A stretch of DNA of 40,906 nucleotides from an uncultured Lachnospiraceae bacterium (GCA_902784165.1 CACZTL010000043.1:1-40906); one strand, 5' to 3'. Positions 16,691 through 26,227 are shown, counted from the first letter of the stretch. Program-made: numbers and translations. The notes: generated by a model from the letters alone, not told the origin.

Positions 16691-18010
16691 ATGGATCAAA
16701 TTACATTTTTTGACAATATGGTACAAGAGCCTTTGGCGGAGCGTATGCGCCCGGTAAGTCTTGATGAGTTTGTGGGACAAAAACACCTTCTCGGAGAAGG
16801 CAAGGTGCTGCGCAGGATAATAGAGAGCGACAGCATTTCCTCGATGATATTCTGGGGGCCTCCCGGTGTGGGCAAGACCACGCTTGCCAGGATAATAGCT
16901 CATACTACGAAGGCTAAGTTTATTAATTTTTCTGCGGTCACAAGCGGCATCAAGGAGATACGCGAAGTGATGAAGCAGGCTGATATGAACCGCTCTTACG
17001 GTGAAAAGACTATTGTCTTTGTCGATGAGATACACCGCTTTAACAAAGCCCAGCAGGATGCGTTCCTGCCCTTTGTCGAGAAGGGCGCGATCATCTTGAT
17101 AGGAGCAACAACGGAAAATCCTTCTTTTGAGATAAACGGCGCTCTTTTGTCGCGATGTAAGGTTTTTGTACTTCAGCCACTTACGTCTGAAGATATTAAA
17201 GAGCTTTTAAAAAACGCCCTTGATTCGGAAAAGGGATACGGAGATCAGGAAACCGACATATCTGATGACATACTTGAAAAAATAGCGGCATTTTCAGACG
17301 GAGATGCAAGAAGCGCACTTTCAACGCTTGATATGGTGCTTATAAATGCCGATATAGACGATAAGGGAGTTATCCATGTCAGTGATGAAACACTTGAACA
17401 ATGCATTTCAAAGAAGACCCTTTTATTTGATAAGAACGGTGAGGAACACTATAATCTGATTTCCGCGCTGCATAAGTCTATGCGAAACTCAGATCCGGAT
17501 GCTAGTGTTTACTGGCTTGCGCGCATGCTTGAAGCGGGGGAGGATCCGCTTTATGTAGCAAGACGTGTAGTGCGATTTGCAAGTGAAGACATAGGTCTGG
17601 CTGACTCAAAAGCACTTGAAATAGCTGTTGCCGCTTACCAGGCATGTCATTTTATAGGTATGCCGGAGTGCAGTGTCCATCTGACTCACGCTGTCATATA
17701 TATGGCTATGTCTCCTAAATCAAATGCCATGGATGTTGCCTATATGAATGCCCGAAGGGACGCCATAGAAAATATAGCCGATCCAGTACCGCTTCATTTA
17801 AGAAACGCTCCGACAAAGCTTATGAAGGAGCTTGATTACGGAAAAGGCTATAAATACGCCCATGATTACGAAGAAAAGATAACAGCGATGGAGTGCCTTC
17901 CGGAGTCGCTGTCAGGTAAATGTTATTATCATCCGACTGATCAGGGAAACGAAGGGAAATACAAAGAAAGGCTTCTAAAGATCAAGGAGTGGAAGAGGGA
18001 ACATAAATGA
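16691..18010 (+). CDS. rarA: Replication-associated recombination protein A (RarA/MgsA)
   Basis: 439-residue AAA+ ATPase related to clamp loaders, acting at stalled forks. It begins with '[20 protein letters not shown]' and has Walker A '[10 protein letters not shown]', Walker B 'VFVDEIHRF' and sensor '[10 protein letters not shown]'. The C-terminal tetramerisation region is recognised by '[16 protein letters not shown]'. The size is typical. It follows recO by 20 bases and ends the era-recO-rarA run; the gap to the convergent pyrI holds a palindromic repeat. Confidence 0.96.
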   Translation: MDQITFFDNMVQEPLAERMRPVSLDEFVGQKHLLGEGKVLRRIIESDSISSMIFWGPPGVGKTTLARIIAHTTKAKFINFSAVTSGIKEIREVMKQADMNRSYGEKTIVFVDEIHRFNKAQQDAFLPFVEKGAIILIGATTENPSFEINGALLSRCKVFVLQPLTSEDIKELLKNALDSEKGYGDQETDISDDILEKIAAFSDGDARSALSTLDMVLINADIDDKGVIHVSDETLEQCISKKTLLFDKNGEEHYNLISALHKSMRNSDPDASVYWLARMLEAGEDPLYVARRVVRFASEDIGLADSKALEIAVAAYQACHFIGMPECSVHLTHAVIYMAMSPKSNAMDVAYMNARRDAIENIADPVPLHLRNAPTKLMKELDYGKGYKYAHDYEEKITAMECLPESLSGKCYYHPTDQGNEGKYKERLLKIKEWKREHK

Positions 18011-18021
18011 CAGTGGCAATA

Positions 18022-18056
18022 TTTGTGTCAAAGAGATACGTCCCCATTGACACAAA
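18022..18056. repeat. 35-bp palindrome in a convergent gap
   Basis: TTTGTGTCAA and TTGACACAAA arms around AGAGATACGTCCCCA. It lies between the converging rarA and pyrI genes. The core is eroded but the arms are perfect. Confidence 0.85.
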
Positions 18057-18067
18057 CAATGTCACCG

Positions 18068-18490
18068 TCATGTATGCTTCTCTTCACAGTACCTGCATCG
18101 GTAAATGTGCTTCTTTTCGTTCGTCAGCAAAAACACCTGATCCAGCTGCGGTTCAATGGAGGTGATGCAGCGCGGATTCGTGCATTTGATAACGTTAGTA
18201 AGCACTTTAGGCATCGTAAGCTCTCTTTTTTCAGCCACTACGCCGTCTTTGATTATGTCTACCGTTATGTTGCAGTCGATATATCCTAGCGCATCAAGAT
18301 CTACGAGATCCATGCCTCCTTCTATTTTTATAATATCCTTTTTGCCCATCTTATTTGACTGGGCATTTTTTATTATGGCAACGCCGCTGTCCAGCTCTCC
18401 GAGGCCGAGCAGAGAGTATATCTCCATAGCTTTACCGGCTTCGATGTGGTCGAGGACGATGCCTTCGTTTAACTGACCTATGTTAAGCAT
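18068..18490 (-). CDS. pyrI: Aspartate carbamoyltransferase regulatory subunit
   Basis: 140-residue allosteric subunit of ATCase. It contains 'LDHIEAGKAMEIYSLLGL' at the N-terminal nucleotide-binding domain and a zinc domain with 'CTNPRCIT' and 'YRCRYC', giving the four cysteines that hold it to PyrB. AAGGAG lies ahead of the ATG at 18490. It follows pyrB on the minus strand, with a decayed palindromic repeat between the two. Confidence 0.95.
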   Translation of the reverse strand: MLNIGQLNEGIVLDHIEAGKAMEIYSLLGLGELDSGVAIIKNAQSNKMGKKDIIKIEGGMDLVDLDALGYIDCNITVDIIKDGVVAEKRELTMPKVLTNVIKCTNPRCITSIEPQLDQVFLLTNEKKHIYRCRYCEEKHT

Positions 18491-18521
18491 AGCAGTCTCC
18501 TTATTTTACCGAATAATATTT

Positions 18522-18560
18522 TAAGTGTGTCAGCAGAACCGTCAGCATTGACGTACTTTT
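18522..18560. repeat. Decayed palindromic repeat between pyrB and pyrI
   Basis: AAGTGTGTCAGCAGAACCGTCAGCATTGACGTACTTT. It is the AGAACCGTC variant with arms AAGTGTGTCA and TTGACGTACTTT. It lies inside the pyrBI transcription unit and does not have a T-tract. Confidence 0.75.
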
Positions 18561-18564
18561 TCAC

Positions 18565-19479
18565 CTATACTAAGTTAAGCAATGTAAGTATAATAGCCTG
18601 GCGCACAAACACCCCGTTATGAACCTGCTCAAAATACTTGGCACGCGGATCATCATCCACATCCGTAGATATTTCATTTACCCTGGGCAGCGGGTGCAGC
18701 ACATACATATCAGACTTTGCACTATCAAGCTTAGCCTTATCAAGAATGTAATAATCCTTCATCCTCAGATACTCATCCTCAGAAAAAAATCTCTCCTTTT
18801 GAACACGTGTCATGTACAAAATGTCGAGAGACTCAATTACATCTTCAAGCCGTTCCACTTCTTTATATTCCATACCGTTATCTTCGAGAAGATCTTCTCT
18901 TACATAATCGGGAACACGAAGCTCTCTGGGAGAGATAAGCACAAATTTCACATCTCTATTTCTGACAAGAGCATGTATAAGAGAATGAACAGTACGACCA
19001 AATTTCAGATCACCGCACAAGCCGATGGTAAAGCCGTCAAGAGAACCCTTAAGTTCTCTTATAGTCATAAGATCGGTAAGGGTCTGCGTGGGATGTTCAT
19101 GACCGCCGTCACCGGCATTAACGATAGGGATGCCGGAATAATCCGCTGCAACCCGGGGAGCGCCTTCCTTGGGATGTCTGATGGCACAAATGTCGGCATA
19201 ATTTGAAACAACCTTTATTGTATCACCGACAGTTTCACCCTTTGTAACTGAGCTGGAGGAAGCCTCAGAAAAACCAAGTACAGAACCACCCATATTCATC
19301 ATGGCAGCCTCAAAGCTTAAGCGGGTTCTTGTACTTGGTTCATAAAAAAGAGTGGCGATTTTTTTACCGTCACATTTGTGTGCGTATTTATCAGGGTTTA
19401 TGCGTATGTCATGGGCTAGGTCAAGAAGTTCTTCTGTTTCCTGTAAGCTGAAATCAAGGGGACTCAGTAAGTGCCTCAT
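18565..19479 (-). CDS. pyrB: Aspartate carbamoyltransferase catalytic subunit
   Basis: 304-residue enzyme joining carbamoyl phosphate and aspartate in pyrimidine synthesis. Carbamoyl-phosphate site '[15 protein letters not shown]' and '[12 protein letters not shown]' are present, and 'HPLPRVNEI' near the end completes the active site. GGAGG lies 11 bases ahead of the ATG. A convincing promoter stands at 19509-19537. It leads the pyrBI unit. Confidence 0.96.
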   Translation of the reverse strand: MRHLLSPLDFSLQETEELLDLAHDIRINPDKYAHKCDGKKIATLFYEPSTRTRLSFEAAMMNMGGSVLGFSEASSSSVTKGETVGDTIKVVSNYADICAIRHPKEGAPRVAADYSGIPIVNAGDGGHEHPTQTLTDLMTIRELKGSLDGFTIGLCGDLKFGRTVHSLIHALVRNRDVKFVLISPRELRVPDYVREDLLEDNGMEYKEVERLEDVIESLDILYMTRVQKERFFSEDEYLRMKDYYILDKAKLDSAKSDMYVLHPLPRVNEISTDVDDDPRAKYFEQVHNGVFVRQAIILTLLNLV

Positions 19480-19508
19480 ATGATGCGAACCTCCATATAT
19501 TTTTTTTT

Positions 19509-19537
19509 ATTTTACTCTGTTTTAATAAATATGTAAA
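19509..19537 (-). promoter_or_regulatory. pyrB promoter
   Basis: On the minus strand, TTTACA (plus 19532-19537), a 17-base spacer and TAAAAT (19509-19514). No attenuator or PyrR-binding leader is seen in the short leader, so expression control by PyrR is not supported. Confidence 0.65.
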
Positions 19538-19576
19538 CTTTCTTTTTATTTATAAAATATATTTAATATATATCAC

Positions 19577-19605
19577 TTTACCGAGTTCAATATATATGAT
19601 AAAAT
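19577..19605 (+). promoter_or_regulatory. trpS promoter
   Basis: TTTACC (19577-19582), 17-base spacer, TAAAAT (19600-19605), 33 bases ahead of the trpS ATG. It is back to back with the pyrB promoter. Confidence 0.6.
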
Positions 19606-19638
19606 CTTAAATAAAACTATCAGGAATAAGGAAATATC

Positions 19639-20724
19639 ATGAAAAAAATAATTCTAACAGGAGATCGTCCTACCGGCCGTCTCCACCTCGGTCATTACGT
19701 AGGCTCGCTAAGGCAAAGAGTTGAGCTTCAAAATTCAGGAGCATATGATGACATTTACATAATGATTGCTGATGCCCAGGCGCTTACAGACAATGCTGAT
19801 AATCCCGAAAAAATCAGGGAGAATATACTGGAAGTTGCGCTTGATTATCTTTCCGTCGGAATAGATCCGGATAAGGCATCGATATTTATACAATCGCAGA
19901 TTCAGGCTCTTACCGAACTTTCTTTTTATTATATGAATCTTGTCACTGTGGCAAGACTGCAAAGAAATCCTACGGTAAAATCAGAAATAGAAATGAGAGG
20001 CTTTGCAAGCGACATACCTGTAGGCTTTTTTACTTATCCTATCAGCCAGGCAGCAGATATTACTGCATTTAAAGCAACTGCGGTGCCCGTCGGAGAGGAT
20101 CAGGAACCGATGATCGAGCAGGCGCGTGAGATCGTGAGGAAGTTTAATTATATTTACGGAGATGTGCTGATCGAGCCTGAGATCGTGCTCTCCGATAACA
20201 AGGTTTGCAAAAGACTTCCCGGAACTGACGGCAAGGCGAAAATGAGCAAGTCTCTGGGCAACGGTATATATCTTGCTGATGATCCCAAAACCGTTAAGGA
20301 AAAGGTTATGAGTATGTTTACGGATCCGGATCATATACGCATAGAGGACCCCGGTAAGATAGAAGGAAATACCGTATTTACATATCTTGATGCTTTCAGT
20401 AAAAATGAAGATTTTGAAGAATTTCTGCCGGATTATTCATGTCTTGACGAGCTTAAGGAGCATTATAAAAGGGGAGGTCTCGGAGACGTTAAGATAAAGA
20501 AATTCCTGGTAAATGTTTTGGAAAGAGAACTCGGTCCCATCAGGGAAAGACGCGCAATTTACGAGAAAGACATTCCCGGAGTATATGAGATACTGAAGGA
20601 AGGAACGAGGAAGGCTAAGGAAACGGCTGATGCTACATTAAAAGAAGTTAAAGAAGCTATGAAGATAAACTATTTTGATGACAGTGCGCTCATATCTTCA
20701 CAAACTGAGAAATACGGAGGCTGA
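19639..20724 (+). CDS. trpS: Tryptophanyl-tRNA synthetase
   Basis: 361-residue class I aminoacyl-tRNA synthetase charging tRNA-Trp. The HIGH-type motif is 'PTGRLHLGHYVGSL' and KMSKS is 'KAKMSKSLGNG'. The length is slightly above the usual 330, through insertions in the C-terminal part. The nrdR gene begins two bases after its stop. AAGGAAA precedes the ATG. Confidence 0.96.
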   Translation: MKKIILTGDRPTGRLHLGHYVGSLRQRVELQNSGAYDDIYIMIADAQALTDNADNPEKIRENILEVALDYLSVGIDPDKASIFIQSQIQALTELSFYYMNLVTVARLQRNPTVKSEIEMRGFASDIPVGFFTYPISQAADITAFKATAVPVGEDQEPMIEQAREIVRKFNYIYGDVLIEPEIVLSDNKVCKRLPGTDGKAKMSKSLGNGIYLADDPKTVKEKVMSMFTDPDHIRIEDPGKIEGNTVFTYLDAFSKNEDFEEFLPDYSCLDELKEHYKRGGLGDVKIKKFLVNVLERELGPIRERRAIYEKDIPGVYEILKEGTRKAKETADATLKEVKEAMKINYFDDSALISSQTEKYGG

Positions 20725-20726
20725 CC

Positions 20727-21176
20727 ATGAGATGTCCTTTTTGTTCAAATGATAATACCAAAGTAATAGATTCAAGACCGACTGATATAGGTGAGATACG
20801 CCGAAGACGACAGTGCGAGAAATGTGACAGAAGATTTACCACATATGAAAGGGTGGAGACAATTCCTCTTATGGTTGTAAAAAAGGATGATACTCGTGAA
20901 CCTTTCGACAGAGAGAAGGTAAAATCAGGTATCATGCGTTCATGTCATAAAAGACCGGTTTCGGCTGCGCAGATCGATTCTATGACTGATTCTGTTGAAA
21001 ATGCCATATATAACATGGACAAAAAGGAAATACGCACGAGCGATATCGGCGAGCTGGTTATGCAGCAGCTTAAAGATGTGGATGAGGTTGCTTATGTAAG
21101 GTTTGCATCTGTCTACAGAGAGTTTAAGGATGTTAATACATACATCGAGGAGATACAGAAGTTTCTCAATAAATAG
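20727..21176 (+). CDS. nrdR: Transcriptional repressor NrdR
   Basis: 149-residue Zn-ribbon plus ATP-cone repressor of ribonucleotide reductase genes. It opens with the zinc ribbon 'MRCPFCSNDNTKVIDSR' and 'RRRQCEKCDRRFTTYERVE', then the ATP cone ('VKKDDTREPFDREKVKSGI'). The size is normal. It is co-transcribed with trpS (2-base gap, GGAGG inside the end of trpS). No reductase genes are in the window. Confidence 0.97.
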   Translation: MRCPFCSNDNTKVIDSRPTDIGEIRRRRQCEKCDRRFTTYERVETIPLMVVKKDDTREPFDREKVKSGIMRSCHKRPVSAAQIDSMTDSVENAIYNMDKKEIRTSDIGELVMQQLKDVDEVAYVRFASVYREFKDVNTYIEEIQKFLNK

Positions 21177-21203
21177 TGTGACAACCGTCCCCGTTTTCAC
21201 ACT
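21175..21203. repeat. 29-bp short palindrome, AACCGTCCCC variant
   Basis: AGTGTGA and TCACACT arms around CAACCGTCCCCGTTT. It overlaps the last bases of nrdR (stop TAG ends 21176). Confidence 0.78.
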
Positions 21204-21241
21204 CTAAGCACTAATAACATTAGCAATGAGAAGGATGATTT

Positions 21242-21757
21242 ATGAAAGCAGTACTATACCCGGGCGGATACTTCGATTCGGCTTTTACTATTGATTATAA
21301 AAAGCTTTGGGACAAAGGCTTTAGAGGGCTTATGTTTGATATAGACAACACCCTCACCGTGCATAATGAGCGCGCTGAAAAAAAAGAAGCTGCGTTTTTT
21401 AAATATTTGCGAGACATCGGCTTTAAAACCGTCGTGATATCAAATAATTCAAAAAAACGAGTTGAACCATTTGCAAATATGCTCAAAACCCCTTTTGTAA
21501 GCAGGGCAAAAAAACCTCTGTCATCCGGGTATTTGCGCGCCATGCATATGATCGGCACTAACATAAAAAATACTTTATTTATCGGCGACCAGCTTTATAC
21601 TGATATAGTAGGCGCTAACCGTATAGGTCTTAAAAATATACTTGTGCATCCGATTTCTCCGAAGGAAGCCTTCTGGATTAGGATTAAGAGGATTTTTGAG
21701 ATTCCGGTTATAGCTATGTATGAGGCAAGTCATAAAAAAAATGCTTTATTATTTTAA
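21242..21757 (+). CDS. yqeG: YqeG family HAD IIIA-type phosphatase
   Basis: 171-residue HAD-superfamily protein. Motif I is 'LMFDIDNTLTVHN' with the nucleophile Asp, 'VVISNNSKKR' is motif II and 'FIGDQLYTDIVGANRIG' carries motifs III/IV. The family is conserved beside aroE in Firmicutes (yqeG-yqeH-aroE in Bacillus) and its substrate is not settled. Here aroE follows after eight bases. AAGGATG lies before the ATG. Confidence 0.9.
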   Translation: MKAVLYPGGYFDSAFTIDYKKLWDKGFRGLMFDIDNTLTVHNERAEKKEAAFFKYLRDIGFKTVVISNNSKKRVEPFANMLKTPFVSRAKKPLSSGYLRAMHMIGTNIKNTLFIGDQLYTDIVGANRIGLKNILVHPISPKEAFWIRIKRIFEIPVIAMYEASHKKNALLF

Positions 21758-21765
21758 GGTGATGT

Positions 21766-23340
21766 ATGAGAGACATAAAAGGAACTACTAAGCTTTGCGG
21801 GCTTTTGGGAAACCCGATAGAGCATTCATTATCTCCCGTAATACATAATAATCTTGGCTTTTATACAAATACCGATATGGCGTATTCCTGCTTTAAGGTT
21901 GAGAATGATGATATAAAAGCGGCGATTGACGGTGCGTATGCGCTTGGGATACAAGGGCTGAATGTAACTGTACCTCATAAGCAGGCTGTTATGAAATATC
22001 TTTGCGGCGTTGATCCGCTTGCAGAGGCTATAGGAGCAGTAAATACCCTTGTTAGAAAGGATAACGGGTATTACGGATTTAATACCGATATATTGGGATT
22101 TCTTCGTGAACTGGATGATAATAATTTTAAGCTTGAAAACAGGGATGTTGTAATACTTGGTGCCGGTGGTGTTGCACGTGCGATTGCATTTGCCTGTGCC
22201 GATAAGGTCGCGGCAAAGATATATATTCTTAACAGAAGCATTGATAAAGCAGAGGAGATAGCTTCTGATATAAATGCTTATTTCGGATTTAAACCATCTG
22301 AAAGGATTATTTCTGTAGAGCTGTCTGCTTCTGAGTATTTGAACACCGAGGATTTCCTCTTAGTACAGACGACCTCTGTGGGTATGTATCCCAAGGCTTC
22401 AGAAACGCTTCTTGAAGAGACTGTGCTTTATGAGAAAGCCGCATTTGGTTTTGATGTAATCTATAATCCGTATGATACTGTCTTTATGAAAAAGCTTAGA
22501 AGAGCAGGAAAGCGTTCTGTAAACGGACTTCCGATGCTGTTGTATCAGGGAGTAGAGGCTTTTAAGATGTGGTTTGAAAATACCCATGTAACTGAGAGTA
22601 TGGAACGCGATATACTTATGAGGCTCAGGACAGCGCTGAGTCCTATTACATTTGAAAAGCGGGCAAAGATACAATCACCTAACAAATGCAACATAATACT
22701 GACCGGTTTTATGGGCAGCGGGAAAACAACCCTTGGCAAATGGATATCTAAGCATACCGGACGTACATTTATTGATACAGATAAAGAAATAGAATTTAAA
22801 GCAGGCTGCACGGTTAGCGAAATTTTTAGGGAGCAGGGGGAAGCAGCGTTCAGACAGATGGAAACGGAATATCTCAAAGAGCTGGCGGCCTCCGGTAAAA
22901 AAAATCTTGTGATATCAGTTGGCGGCGGAACTGTATTGCGTGAGGAGAACAGAAAGCTATTAAGTTCACTGGGAACCGTAGTATACCTGAAAGCTTCTGT
23001 CGATGAGCTCGCAAACCGATTGAGATATGACGAAAGAAGACCGCTTCTTCAGGGCAAAACAGGGGACGAAAGAAGGCAGCTGATAGAGGATATGCTAAAA
23101 GACAGAGAGGAAGCATATTCCTCTGCCGCTCATTTTATTATCACTACGGATGGTGTATATTTCCCTCGTATTTATCAGATAATATACAGAAAGCTTAAAG
23201 AAGAGCGTTTCGGTAATAATAAAAGAAAAAAATTTAAAAACAATGAAAAAGCCTTCAAAAACGGTGGATATAGCAAGGGATACAATACTCATGTTAAGGT
23301 TAAGAACCAGAGATCTAAACACAGGGAGAATCACTCATGA
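21766..23340 (+). CDS. aroE: Bifunctional shikimate dehydrogenase / shikimate kinase (AroE-AroK fusion)
   Basis: 524-residue fusion of consecutive shikimate-pathway enzymes. Residues 1 to about 290 are shikimate dehydrogenase: 'GNPIEHSLSPVIHNN', catalytic Lys in 'NVTVPHKQAVM', 'FNTDILGFL', the NADP loop 'VILGAGGVARAI' and 'NGLPMLLYQG'. Residues about 305-480 are shikimate kinase: Walker A 'GFMGSGKTTLGK', 'FIDTDKEIE', 'SVGGGTVLRE' and the lid 'RLRYDERRPLL'. A basic tail of about 45 residues follows. No stop or frameshift separates the two halves. aroQ overlaps the stop codon by ATGA. Confidence 0.94.
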   Translation: MRDIKGTTKLCGLLGNPIEHSLSPVIHNNLGFYTNTDMAYSCFKVENDDIKAAIDGAYALGIQGLNVTVPHKQAVMKYLCGVDPLAEAIGAVNTLVRKDNGYYGFNTDILGFLRELDDNNFKLENRDVVILGAGGVARAIAFACADKVAAKIYILNRSIDKAEEIASDINAYFGFKPSERIISVELSASEYLNTEDFLLVQTTSVGMYPKASETLLEETVLYEKAAFGFDVIYNPYDTVFMKKLRRAGKRSVNGLPMLLYQGVEAFKMWFENTHVTESMERDILMRLRTALSPITFEKRAKIQSPNKCNIILTGFMGSGKTTLGKWISKHTGRTFIDTDKEIEFKAGCTVSEIFREQGEAAFRQMETEYLKELAASGKKNLVISVGGGTVLREENRKLLSSLGTVVYLKASVDELANRLRYDERRPLLQGKTGDERRQLIEDMLKDREEAYSSAAHFIITTDGVYFPRIYQIIYRKLKEERFGNNKRKKFKNNEKAFKNGGYSKGYNTHVKVKNQRSKHRENHS

Positions 23341-23765
23341 AGATACTTGTAATAAACGGACCGAATATTAATTTTCTCGGGATCAGAGAACCGGGGATAT
23401 ACGGAGAAGACAGTTATGAAAGCCTTAAGAACACATTAAAAAACAAGGCTGACGAACTTCATGTCGAGATTGATATCTTTCAGAGTAATCATGAGGGAGA
23501 GATCATAGACAGGCTTCAAAAGGCTTATGCGGATAAGGTTGACGGGATTGTGATCAATCCGGGCGGATTGACGCACACTAGTGTTTCTCTTCATGATGCC
23601 ATAGCATCTGTAGCTCCTATCCCGGTTATAGAGGTACATATATCTAATGTTGCCGCCAGAGAGGATTTCAGGCATGTTTCCCTGACAGCACCTGCCTGCA
23701 AGGGGCAGATAGCGGGACTTGGTATACAAGGGTATATTTATGCGCTTGAGGAGCTTGCGAGGTGA
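23337..23765 (+). CDS. aroQ: Type II 3-dehydroquinate dehydratase
   Basis: 142-residue type II dehydroquinase, step 3 of the shikimate pathway. It opens 'MKILVINGPNINFLGIREPG' with the active-site Tyr in 'IYGEDSYESL', then 'FQSNHEGEIID' and 'NPGGLTHTSVSLHDAI', and 'VIEVHISNVAAREDFRH' with the catalytic His. Its ATG overlaps the aroE stop (ATGA), so translation is coupled. The DAHP synthase at 28429-29457 supplies the start of the same pathway. Confidence 0.96.
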   Translation: MKILVINGPNINFLGIREPGIYGEDSYESLKNTLKNKADELHVEIDIFQSNHEGEIIDRLQKAYADKVDGIVINPGGLTHTSVSLHDAIASVAPIPVIEVHISNVAAREDFRHVSLTAPACKGQIAGLGIQGYIYALEELAR

Positions 23766-23766
23766 T

Positions 23767-23777
23767 AAAGTGTGTCA
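23767..23777 (+). repeat. Half-site of the palindromic repeat at the recX start
   Basis: AAAGTGTGTCA, one outer arm only, followed by ATGAAG. The GTG inside it (23772) is the probable start of recX. There is no matching right arm. Confidence 0.5.
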
Positions 23778-24416
23778 ATGAAGGAATATATTACAGATAT
23801 AAAAGAATTAAATTCTAAGAAGGTGCTCATATACATAAATGATGCACCTTCATTTGCTTTATACAAAAATGAAGCCGAAAAGCTCGGTATTCATGAAGGG
23901 GAAGTGTTTGATGAAGCAAAAAAAAATGAACTATATGGGGATACTCTTTATAAAAGAGCGTTAAACCGTTCCCTCGGACTTATAAAAACAAGAGATCATA
24001 CCATAAACGAAATTAAAACCAAACTGGGTAAAGAGTATTACCCTGACGAGATAATTCATAAGCTGATATGTTTTCTTAAGGAAAACAACTTTTTGGATGA
24101 TAAAAGATATGCTGCCGGTTATATAAGTTATTATTCCGCAACTAAATCTCTTATGCTTATAAAGCAGGAGCTTATAAAAAAAGGAGTGGATAAAAGTGTC
24201 ATAGAGGAAGAGATGGCCGGATATTCAGAGCAAAATCCGGATATTGAAGAAGAGCTTATATTTAAACTTCTTTCCTCAAAATATGATCCGGACATTACAT
24301 TTGATGATGAGAAGGATAAGTATAAATTCAAGTCTAAGGTGTTCGCTTTTTTGTTAAGAAAGGGTTTTTCTTCCGGAATGGCAGGAGAGGCGATAAAAGC
24401 ATATTTTGACATTTGA
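23772..24416 (+). CDS. recX: Regulatory protein RecX
   Basis: 214-residue RecX-type modulator of RecA filaments: 'ALNRSLGLIKTRDHTINEIK' and 'LKENNFLDDKRYAAGYI' are the tandem three-helix repeats. The likely start is GTG at 23772, seven bases after AGGTGA. That GTG lies inside a half-site of the local repeat. An in-frame ATG at 23778 (two codons later) is the alternative. It follows aroQ by six bases. Its neighbour downstream is rny. Confidence 0.9.
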   Translation: MSMKEYITDIKELNSKKVLIYINDAPSFALYKNEAEKLGIHEGEVFDEAKKNELYGDTLYKRALNRSLGLIKTRDHTINEIKTKLGKEYYPDEIIHKLICFLKENNFLDDKRYAAGYISYYSATKSLMLIKQELIKKGVDKSVIEEEMAGYSEQNPDIEEELIFKLLSSKYDPDITFDDEKDKYKFKSKVFAFLLRKGFSSGMAGEAIKAYFDI

Positions 24417-24435
24417 CGGTCTTTAGTGTTATCAT
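24406..24435 (+). promoter_or_regulatory. Possible rny promoter
   Basis: TTGACA (24406-24411), 18-base spacer, TATCAT (24430-24435). The -35 lies in the last codons of recX. The -10 is one mismatch from consensus. Confidence 0.45.
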
Positions 24436-24535
24436 AGACAAGTTACATGCCCTTTAGTGTATCATCATAAATACCTAAACAGGGAATTTTTGTAATTATT
24501 ATTCTAAAATTTAATATCTATAAGGAGGTAATTTC

Positions 24536-26104
24536 GTGATAGCTGCAATCATTTCCTCTATCATTACCGGAGGAATTGTTCTTGTTATTACTTTATTTGC
24601 CACCTCTAAGATTATCACTCGTTCAAATCAGGCAAAGATAGGAAATGCCGAAGAACAGGCTTCTAAGATAATTGATTCGGCAAAAAAAGAAGCCGAAGGC
24701 ATCAAAAAGGATGCAGAGAATCTGAAAAAGGAAGCCCGGTTATCAGCTAAAGAGGAAGCTCTGAAGCTAAAGAACGAGCTTGAGGAGGAAGTAAAGGAAC
24801 GAAGAAATGAAGTAGCACAGTATGAAAAACGTATAATCACAAAAGAAGAAAATCTTGACAAAAAGATGGCTGCTCTTGAAGAAAAGGATCAGCTTCTTAC
24901 AGAAAAACAAAACGATATAGAAGTCATTAAAAACGAAGCTCTTGAGCTTAAAGATGAACAAAGAAAAACTCTTGAGGAAATATCCGGGATGACCGGAGAT
25001 GAGGCTAAAGAGTATCTTTTAAATATTGTAAGAGAAGATATTAAGGATGAATCTGCGCGAATCATTAAAAGCATTGAAGAAGAGGCTAAGGAAGAGGGCG
25101 AGAAGCGCGCCAAAGACATAATAGTTTCGGCTATATCAAGATGTGATATGGATCATATTTCCGAAGCCTGTGTTTCAGTTGTTGAACTTGAAGCAGAAGA
25201 GATGAAGGGGCGTATTATCGGACGTGAAGGCCGTAATATCCGCACCTTTGAGACTCTTACCGGAGTTGAACTCATAGTTGACGATACACCTGAAGCAGTT
25301 GTACTTTCCTGCTTTAATCCCATCAGGCGGCAGATTGCAAAAATCGCGCTTGAAAGACTTGTAGCCGATGGTCGTATCCATCCCGCAAGAATAGAGGATA
25401 TGGTTGAAAAGGCAACTAAAGAAGTAAATTCCGTGATGAAACAAAAGGGAGAAGAGGCCGTCATGGAGCTTGGCCTTACCGGAATACATCCGGAGATCAT
25501 GAAGCTTATCGGACGCATGCACTACAGAACCAGTTATGGTCAGAATGTTTTAAAACATTCCCTTGAGGTCGCAAAACTTACGGGTATGCTTGCTGCCGAG
25601 CTCGGTGAAGATGAAAAGCTTGCTAAACGCGCAGGTCTTTTGCATGATATAGGAAAAGCCGTTGACTTTGAGATGGAAGGTTCACATGTTCAGATCGGAT
25701 CCGATATTTGCAAAAAATATAAAGAGCATCCTGTAGTGATAAATGCCGTAGAATCTCATCACGGCGATAAGGAAGCAGATAATGTCATATCTGTTCTCGT
25801 TCAGTGCGCCGATACCATATCTGCTGCGAGACCGGGTGCCAGAAGAGAGGACATAGAGGTTTATATAAACCGTCTGAAGAAACTCGAGGAAATTTCCGAG
25901 TCCTATGAAGGAGTTGAGAAATCATTTGCCATACAGGCCGGGCGTGAGGTTCGTATCATGGTCGTTCCCGAAAAGATAAGTGATTCGGACATGGTACTTC
26001 TCGCAAGGGATATATCTAAGCAGATAGAAAACGAGCTGCAGTATCCCGGTCAGATAAAGGTAAGCGTGATCAGGGAGTCACGTGCCATAGAATATGCAAA
26101 ATAA
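24536..26104 (+). CDS. rny: Ribonuclease Y
   Basis: 522-residue membrane-anchored endoribonuclease that starts decay of many mRNAs. It has an N-terminal transmembrane helix (about 3-24), a long charged coiled coil (about 30-165), a KH domain with '[15 protein letters not shown]' and '[13 protein letters not shown]', and an HD domain with '[10 protein letters not shown]' and '[14 protein letters not shown]'. The order and length are standard. Start is GTG at 24536 with AAGGAGGT eight bases before. It ends at a clean terminator (26138-26165). Confidence 0.97.
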   Translation: MIAAIISSIITGGIVLVITLFATSKIITRSNQAKIGNAEEQASKIIDSAKKEAEGIKKDAENLKKEARLSAKEEALKLKNELEEEVKERRNEVAQYEKRIITKEENLDKKMAALEEKDQLLTEKQNDIEVIKNEALELKDEQRKTLEEISGMTGDEAKEYLLNIVREDIKDESARIIKSIEEEAKEEGEKRAKDIIVSAISRCDMDHISEACVSVVELEAEEMKGRIIGREGRNIRTFETLTGVELIVDDTPEAVVLSCFNPIRRQIAKIALERLVADGRIHPARIEDMVEKATKEVNSVMKQKGEEAVMELGLTGIHPEIMKLIGRMHYRTSYGQNVLKHSLEVAKLTGMLAAELGEDEKLAKRAGLLHDIGKAVDFEMEGSHVQIGSDICKKYKEHPVVINAVESHHGDKEADNVISVLVQCADTISAARPGARREDIEVYINRLKKLEEISESYEGVEKSFAIQAGREVRIMVVPEKISDSDMVLLARDISKQIENELQYPGQIKVSVIRESRAIEYAK

Positions 26105-26137
26105 AAAATATACGTTTTTGATATTGTGTTTAATTAT

Positions 26138-26165
26138 AAAAAGAGATGTAAAATCTCTTTTTTTT
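26138..26165 (+). terminator. Terminator after rny
   Basis: AAAGAGAT, loop GTAAA, ATCTCTTT, then T-tract. It is a short perfect 8-bp stem. Confidence 0.9.
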
Positions 26166-26166
26166 C

Positions 26167-26195
26167 TTGATTTTATACCTACATAAGTGTAGAAT
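26167..26195 (+). promoter_or_regulatory. Promoter of the aminotransferase gene
   Basis: TTGATT (26167-26172), 17-base spacer, TAGAAT (26190-26195), immediately after the rny terminator and 32 bases ahead of the ATG. Confidence 0.6.
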
Positions 26196-26227
26196 TGAAA
26201 AGATTGATTTTTTTTTTGGAGGTCTGT

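Noticed and set aside
18023..18476. Plus-strand open frames over pyrI
   Set aside because: They are shadows of pyrI, whose zinc cysteines and start signals are clear on the minus strand.
19480..19638. Riboswitch, T-box or pyrimidine attenuator between pyrB and trpS
   Set aside because: The leaders are short and AT-rich; no T-box specifier, anti-terminator or PyrR-binding loop can be seen.
24421..24466. Two CTTTAGTGT(T)ATCAT segments before rny
   Set aside because: Only two short, imperfect copies; one overlaps a plausible -10, and chance is a sufficient explanation.
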